NCBI RefSeq assembly: GCF_014694385.1 | Contig: NZ_JAAOCA010000046.1 | Location: 1-34,419 of the forward strand | Length of the DNA: 34,419 nucleotides | Direction: 5' to 3' | Source: Pseudomonas typographi | Lineage (GTDB): Bacteria > Pseudomonadota > Gammaproteobacteria > Pseudomonadales > Pseudomonadaceae | Shown: positions 29,685 through 34,419 of the stretch, piece after piece | Position numbering within the stretch: the first letter of the stretch is position 1 | Layout: each line of letters starts with the position of its first letter | Translations under genes and position numbers: made by a program | The notes under the pieces: generated by a model | Databases searched by the model: none | Told to the model about the DNA's origin: nothing | What the model saw: the letters and a program-made list of their open reading frames with translations, nothing else

Positions 29685-30505
29685 CGCTCCCCCTCTCGCC
29701 CCTGCTGCATTTCAGCCACGTCAACAAGCGCTTCACCGTCGACGGCCAGCCCATCGAAGCCATTCACGACTTCAACCTCGACGTCGCTCCCGGCGAATTC
29801 GTCGCCATCGTCGGTTCCAGCGGCTGTGGCAAATCCACCTTGCTGCGCTTGCTGATCGGCCTGGATCGCGAATTCCAAGGTGCCATCGAACTCGACGGTG
29901 TCGCCGTGGATGGCAACGCCAGTGACTGCGCCATCGTGTTTCAGGAGCACCGCCTATTCCCCTGGTTGACCGTGACCCAAAATATCGCCTTGGGGCTGGC
30001 CACCCAGCCGCTGGAAAAGGCCGAGCGGGATCGGCGCATTGCCGGGTTCATCGAATTGGTGGGCCTGAGCGCGTTCAGCCAGGCGTATCCCCACCAGCTC
30101 TCCGGCGGCATGGCGCAACGCGTAGCGATTGCCCGTGGCCTGGTGGCGAGCCCGCGGGTATTGCTGCTGGATGAGCCCTTTGCGGCGCTCGATGCGCTCA
30201 CCCGCCAGCAATTGCAGGACGAGTTGCTGACCTTGCGCGCCAAGGCGAGCATCACCGCACTGTTGGTGACCCACGATGTGGAAGAGGCCATCTACCTGGC
30301 CGACCGCGTGGTAGTCATGGCGCCACGGCCAGGGCGGATCAAGCGCGTAGTGGCGATCAACCTGCCCCATCCGCGGCACAGAGGCAGTTATGAGTTTCAT
30401 CAACTGCGCGAAGAACTGCTGCATGAACTGACCCGCGAAGGGCCCTATGTCGCGCCGAGCCGGGAGCTGATCCGGGATGTGGAGGCTTTGTATATCGCGT
30501 GCTGA
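29681..30505 (+). CDS. ABC transporter ATP-binding protein (SsuB/TauB type)
   Basis: A 274-residue cytoplasmic ATPase that powers the fused permease. The ATG at 29681 overlaps the permease stop (ATGA) and has GGAG six bases before it. All nucleotide-binding motifs are intact: Walker A GSSGCGKST (45-53), Q-loop Gln88, signature LSGGMAQR (140-147), Walker B LLLDEP (161-166) and switch His198 in LLVTHDVEEA. PFAALDALTR is typical of the nitrate/sulfonate/taurine subfamily. It converges on the sulfatase gene with 140 bases between the ends; these hold no clear terminator. The substrate depends on the missing binding protein; the neighbouring sulfatase points to a sulfur compound. Confidence 0.93.
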   Translation: MTLPLSPLLHFSHVNKRFTVDGQPIEAIHDFNLDVAPGEFVAIVGSSGCGKSTLLRLLIGLDREFQGAIELDGVAVDGNASDCAIVFQEHRLFPWLTVTQNIALGLATQPLEKAERDRRIAGFIELVGLSAFSQAYPHQLSGGMAQRVAIARGLVASPRVLLLDEPFAALDALTRQQLQDELLTLRAKASITALLVTHDVEEAIYLADRVVVMAPRPGRIKRVVAINLPHPRHRGSYEFHQLREELLHELTREGPYVAPSRELIRDVEALYIAC

Positions 30506-30645
30506 AGGTGGACTACCTTACCCGCCAGCCCGATGATCCCGGCCCCCACACCACAGCAGGGCCGGAATAACGAAGGCAGGGTACCTCAATGCGCAGGCCG
30601 CCCATATTGCACGGCCCCAGCGGGTGCGCGGCCGGCAAGCGGCCT

Positions 30646-32097
30646 CTACCCGGGCCGCGGCAGTGCCACCGCGGCAAAGCGTTCCTGCTGCCGGGGGTCA
30701 ATCAGGTCCGCCGTTTCAACCTGCCAGTGCAGCACCTTTTCCATCAACGCTCGCTCCACTGCCGCGTACTGCGCCAGCCCAGCCAGGTTGTGCTGCTCAT
30801 GGGGATCACTTGGGCGGTGAAACAGCTGGGCAGGCTCATACAACCGCCACACGTAAGTCCACTGCTGATCGCGCCGAGCGACGACCTTGCCGACACTGCG
30901 GGGTTGGTCATGCTGCAATTGGCTCTTGAGGTCGTAGGGATAGCCGCCGCGCTCCAACAGGTCGGATTCGGCCTCCCTGAAGCCGCCCTCACTGAAGACT
31001 GCGTCCCGGTGCTCAAGCAACGGATCCTGCAGGCAACCGACAAAACTACGCCCATAATGTGGATGGTCCGCCGCGACACCCGCGAGGTCGAGTAACGTCG
31101 GAAACACGTCGATCAACTCGATCAACGCGTCGCTTTGCGCGCCCTTGGCCAGGCCGGGCCCGGAGATGATCAGCGGCGTGCGCACCAGGCATTCCTCGAC
31201 GCCCGCAGGCCACTTTTCCACCAGGCCATAGTCGCCCAGGTACTCGCCGTGATCGGAAAAAAACGCCGTGTAGGTCGTGCCGCCTAGAGGGTGCCGCTGC
31301 ACGCTCGCCATCACCCGCCCCACCAGGCTATCCAAGTACGAGACCATGCCGAAATATACCGCTCGCAGCTCCTGCCAGTGCTGCGCTTGCAACCGATCCC
31401 AACCATGCAGCCGTGCCAATTCAGCATGAAACGCCGGCTGCGGACCGCTGCCGTGGCGCGGTAGCGCGATGGCGTCGCGCGGGTACAGCGAGAACCACGG
31501 CTGCTCGACGGCGAACGGCGGATGGGGCGAAACCAGCGGGATGTACAGCACCCAAGGCTCAGGGTGGGGCTTGGCCAGCCAGGCTTCGGCGGTGCGGATC
31601 ACCGCCTCGTCGAAACCCACCTGCCCGGCCGGTTTCTCGCCCTCGTAATGAGCGCGCTCCAGGCTACCACCCGGCGCCGGCGCCCCAGGGCGCGGCCGGA
31701 AGAAATCGCGCAGGTCATTGAGCGCCGGGTCGGCAAAGCCATGCTCATGCACCGATCGCTCGGCCGCACCGGCGGCGAAGGTATCGCCGCGGGCGCCGGC
31801 ATGCACCACGTGGTAGCCGTTGTCCCTGAAGGTACGGAGGAAATTAGGCTCGTCCTCGGTGAGCAGATACTGCAAGGTACGGTGCCCGCCGACATGGGGG
31901 TAGCGCCCCGACAGGAACGATACACGCGACGGTGAACACACACTGTGCTGGGTGAACGCCTGGCCGAAGCGTACGCCCTGGGCCGCGAGGCGATCCAGGT
32001 GCGGGGTACGCACCGGGGTTTGGTCGTTGAAACCGGGCAGGCAATCCACGCGCAGTTGGTCAGCGACGATCACCACAAAATTGGGTCGCTTGGCCAT
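30646..32097 (-). CDS. Type I sulfatase (formylglycine-dependent)
   Basis: A 483-residue sulfate-ester hydrolase of the arylsulfatase/alkaline-phosphatase superfamily. I start it at ATG 32097 (MAKRPNFVVIVADQL), with AAGGA twelve bases upstream and the conserved first strand directly after. No signal peptide is visible, so it is probably cytoplasmic. Asp13 is a likely calcium ligand. The sulfatase signature VCSPSRVSFLSGRYP carries Cys54, which must be oxidised to formylglycine, and Arg58. FFSDHGEYLGDYGLVEKW holds the later metal and lysine residues. The type and length recall choline sulfatases and P. aeruginosa AtsA, but the substrate is not readable. It begins four bases after the TonB-dependent receptor stop, so the two are coexpressed. 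No maturase gene is in the window. Confidence 0.93.
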   Translation of the reverse strand: MAKRPNFVVIVADQLRVDCLPGFNDQTPVRTPHLDRLAAQGVRFGQAFTQHSVCSPSRVSFLSGRYPHVGGHRTLQYLLTEDEPNFLRTFRDNGYHVVHAGARGDTFAAGAAERSVHEHGFADPALNDLRDFFRPRPGAPAPGGSLERAHYEGEKPAGQVGFDEAVIRTAEAWLAKPHPEPWVLYIPLVSPHPPFAVEQPWFSLYPRDAIALPRHGSGPQPAFHAELARLHGWDRLQAQHWQELRAVYFGMVSYLDSLVGRVMASVQRHPLGGTTYTAFFSDHGEYLGDYGLVEKWPAGVEECLVRTPLIISGPGLAKGAQSDALIELIDVFPTLLDLAGVAADHPHYGRSFVGCLQDPLLEHRDAVFSEGGFREAESDLLERGGYPYDLKSQLQHDQPRSVGKVVARRDQQWTYVWRLYEPAQLFHRPSDPHEQHNLAGLAQYAAVERALMEKVLHWQVETADLIDPRQQERFAAVALPRPG

Positions 32098-32101
32098 GGG
32101 G

Positions 32102-34300
32102 TCAAAAGTCCTTGCGCAGTTGCACGCCGAAGTAACGCTCGTCGTCACGAGGCACCGTGCGATTGACGGCGTTACTGCTGGTGGCGAGCATCGGGGCATA
32201 GGAGCGGTTGCCCAGATTCTTGCCCACCAACGCCACGCGCCAGCCCCGGTTGTAGTCGGCCAGGGCGACACTGGCGTTCCAGATGCCATAGGCTCCCTGG
32301 CGGGTATTGACGTTCTGGTCGAGGCTGTACTGCACCTCGCTTTGCCAGTTGTAGTCGGCGGCCAGTTCCACATCCAGGCCGTTGCTCAGTGGAATGCTGT
32401 AGTCGGCGCGGGCATAGGTTTTCCAGTCCGGGGCGAACGGCAGCGGCTTGCCGTTAATGTCGCAACCCGCGGCGGCCGCGGCCGGGCACTGGAAGTCGAC
32501 GATGCGCGCGTGAGTGTAGGCCACTGCCCCCGAGAGCTTGAGTTGCGGGGTCGCCTGAAAGGCGTAGTCCAGCTCGGCGCCCTCGGTACGCACGGAGCCG
32601 GCGTTGATCAGGCGCGTGACCGGAGAGCCGGCCACCAGGTCGTAGAAATTGGCCTGGTAGTTGTCGTAGTCGGTGCGAAACAGTGCCAGGTTGGCGGTCA
32701 GGCGCTTGTTGAAGGCTGTGCTCTTGAGGCCGATCTCGTAGGCGTTGGAGGTTTCAGGATCGAGCGCCTGGGTGTCGGCCGAATACATCTGGAAGTACAC
32801 GTTGTACGCCGGCCCCTTGTAGCCGCGCGAGTAGGTCACGTAGCCGGTCAGGTCTTCACTGAAATCATGCTGCACGCCGAAGCGGCCGGAATAGCCGTTG
32901 TCGCTGGTATCGCCCGAGGATGCGTACGAAGGCCGCATAGAGCGCAGGGTGGTGGGCGATGACGAGGTGCGCCAGTGGTCGTACTCTACTTCGTCGTGGG
33001 TGGCCCGTGCGCCAGCGATGAGGCGCCAGGTGTCGGTGAGGTTCAGGGTGCTTTCGCCGAACAGCGCGTAGCTGTCGTTGGTGGCGCTGAACTGGCCGTG
33101 AGCGTTGTTGGTGGTGCCGAGGTCGACCAACTGGCGGGAATACGCCTCTTTCGATTGGCCATGAAACAGGTACACGCCGGTTACGTATTCGAGAAGCTGG
33201 CCGGTGGGCGACGCCAGGCGCACCTCCTGACTGTACTGATCGTAATTGACACGGCCGGTGTCGTGCAGGGCGTCGTCGGGCAGCCCGGCGAGGCCGTCCT
33301 GGTCCTGATATTGATGGTTGTCCCAGCCGCGCCAGGCAGTGATCGAGGTCAGCGTATAGGCCCCCAGCGACCAATCGACCTGCGCCGAGAGGCCTTTGTG
33401 GGTGTCTTCGGCGTAGGTCTTGAAGTCGTTATCGACCCGGCGGTTGTGATCGCTCAGGCGGCCCGGAAAATTGTTGGCGAAATAGGCCGTGCTGGCGCTT
33501 TCGGCGACCCCGCTGGGGGCGGTGTTGGTGCCGTCGGCGTAGTCGCCGATCAAGGTTACCTTGAGGTCGTCGTTGGGGGTGAACTGCAGTTTGCCGCGCA
33601 CGCCCTTGGTGTTGTAGCCGTTGACGCGATGGTGGTTGTAGTCGTTGGTGACGTTACCGTCATAATCGCCCCATAGCGTACTGATCGAGCCTTTGAGGGT
33701 GTCGGTAAGCTTGCCGCCGATGCCGAAGCGCGTGCGGTTCTCATTGCCCTTGCCGTAGTGCGAGTACTCGGCATAGCCGTGGGTTTCGTCGCTGATATCG
33801 CGGCTGACGACGTTGAGCACACCGGCCGAGGCGTTGCGCCCGAACAGCGTCCCCTGGGGGCCGCGCAGCACCTCGATGCGCTCGACGTCGAGCAGGTCCA
33901 GCGTCGCCTGCCCAGGGCGGCCATAGACCACCCCGTCGATGACCGTCGCCACACTCGGCTCCACGCCCGGCGAAGTAGATATGGTGCCCACCCCCCGCAC
34001 GAACAGCGACGAGTCCTTGGCCGAGGCCGCGGGGCGGTAGTTGAGCGTCGGCACCTCCTGGACAATGCTGGAGATGTTGTTGCGGTTCTCCCGTTCCAGT
34101 TGCTCGCCATCGACCACCGAGACCGCCACCGGTACCTTTTGCAGCGAAGCTTCGCGGCGGGTGGCAGTCACGGTTACGGCTTTGAGCGCGGTGTCCGGTT
34201 GTGCGCTCTCGTCGGCATGCGCGAGGGGTGTGGTGCAGACCAACGGGAACAGGCTCAAGGCAGTGGCAGGAAACAGGCGGCGGTACGGTGATGGGTTCAT
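32102..34300 (-). CDS. TonB-dependent outer-membrane receptor
   Basis: A 732-residue receptor. The ATG at 34300 (MNPSPYRRLF) is chosen over a TTG two codons upstream because AGAG lies close by. A signal peptide ends near AHA29/DES, followed by a likely TonB box in LKAVTVTATRR. The plug domain covers about 45-170 (VPVAVSVVDGEQLERENRNN, VERIEVLRGPQGTLFGRNASAGVLNVVSR) and the 22-stranded barrel the rest, ending GVQLRKDF with a terminal Phe. A cysteine pair in an outer loop (FQCPAAAAAGCD) may form a disulfide. The fold is that of siderophore receptors, but co-expression with a sulfatase argues for import of a sulfate ester, as described for SftP in P. putida. The 119 bases upstream show no clear Fur box or other site. 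Confidence 0.93.
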   Translation of the reverse strand: MNPSPYRRLFPATALSLFPLVCTTPLAHADESAQPDTALKAVTVTATRREASLQKVPVAVSVVDGEQLERENRNNISSIVQEVPTLNYRPAASAKDSSLFVRGVGTISTSPGVEPSVATVIDGVVYGRPGQATLDLLDVERIEVLRGPQGTLFGRNASAGVLNVVSRDISDETHGYAEYSHYGKGNENRTRFGIGGKLTDTLKGSISTLWGDYDGNVTNDYNHHRVNGYNTKGVRGKLQFTPNDDLKVTLIGDYADGTNTAPSGVAESASTAYFANNFPGRLSDHNRRVDNDFKTYAEDTHKGLSAQVDWSLGAYTLTSITAWRGWDNHQYQDQDGLAGLPDDALHDTGRVNYDQYSQEVRLASPTGQLLEYVTGVYLFHGQSKEAYSRQLVDLGTTNNAHGQFSATNDSYALFGESTLNLTDTWRLIAGARATHDEVEYDHWRTSSSPTTLRSMRPSYASSGDTSDNGYSGRFGVQHDFSEDLTGYVTYSRGYKGPAYNVYFQMYSADTQALDPETSNAYEIGLKSTAFNKRLTANLALFRTDYDNYQANFYDLVAGSPVTRLINAGSVRTEGAELDYAFQATPQLKLSGAVAYTHARIVDFQCPAAAAAGCDINGKPLPFAPDWKTYARADYSIPLSNGLDVELAADYNWQSEVQYSLDQNVNTRQGAYGIWNASVALADYNRGWRVALVGKNLGNRSYAPMLATSSNAVNRTVPRDDERYFGVQLRKDF

Positions 34301-34419
34301 GTTCAAGCTCTAGGGTCGGATCAATCTAGCCGTCCTGGTGGTGGTGGCGGAGCAAGGCGAGCAGACACCGAAGTGAGGGCATTAGGTTATGTGTTTTTGA
34401 TCTTTGGGCGGGTTTGGGG

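Noticed and set aside
23914..30505. Idea that the betaine-type binding protein serves the fused ABC permease
   Set aside because: The binding protein is of the OpuAC/ProX family, whereas the permease and ATPase belong to the sulfonate/nitrate family; these families are not known to pair, and a TetR gene and a relic lie between.
30506..30520. AAGGT/ACCTT hairpin after the ABC ATPase as terminator
   Set aside because: The stem is only five base pairs and no T-run follows.
34301..34419. Search for a Fur box or other site ahead of the TonB receptor
   Set aside because: No 19-bp AT-rich palindrome or other convincing motif is visible in the short stretch available.

Overview
The window looks like chromosomal DNA of a Pseudomonas, probably of the P. 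putida/fluorescens side of the genus. It is GC-rich with strong third-position GC. It carries an oprH-phoP-phoQ operon whose OprH closely resembles P. aeruginosa OprH, and a nadK to pepN gene block whose order I recall from other pseudomonads. No rRNA, tRNA or CRISPR array was seen. All identifications come from reading motifs and remembered family members, not from searches.

Left part (1-6.6 kb): a sugar-acid catabolic island. Two related MFS carriers flank an AraD1/GguC-type FAH-fold protein on the minus strand. They are divergent from an IlvD/Edd-family aldonate dehydratase followed by a FadR-type GntR regulator. Together they would import an aldonate, probably a pentonate, dehydrate it to a 2-keto-3-deoxy acid and dehydrate that again. 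An EamA/DMT exporter follows.

Middle part (6.6-17.1 kb): topoisomerase III (topB) is preceded by a near-consensus LexA box. It converges on pepN, and both stop codons lie inside one shared hairpin. A compact minus-strand operon runs nadK, phosphoesterase, rhomboid protease, DUF1315, DUF2797, pepN, with start/stop overlaps between the first three genes. Just upstream of nadK is a 205-bp MITE-like element flanked by TA, with about 50-bp imperfect terminal inverted repeats and an internal 12-bp tandem repeat. A gene-poor stretch with further inverted repeats follows, then DUF1853 and a small DUF1289 protein.

Regulatory core (17.1-21.6 kb): dctA (C4-dicarboxylate uptake) has an intrinsic terminator, a perfect sigma-54 -24/-12 element and two 16-bp inverted repeats 41 bp apart that look like enhancer sites. 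Next comes oprH-phoP-phoQ, with four GTTCAGC-type half-sites phased at 11 bp upstream of oprH, a PhoP-box array.

Right part (21.6-34.4 kb): accessory metabolism. It holds a PLP aminotransferase, a LysR regulator divergent from an orphan glycine-betaine-type binding protein plus a DgcA-like flavoprotein demethylase, and a TetR regulator. A decayed autotransporter barrel follows, then an SsuBC-like ABC transporter with a fused double permease but no binding protein. Convergent to it is a TonB-dependent receptor/sulfatase operon. The last group suggests uptake and desulfation of a sulfate ester. The betaine group suggests scavenging of an N-methylated quaternary amine.
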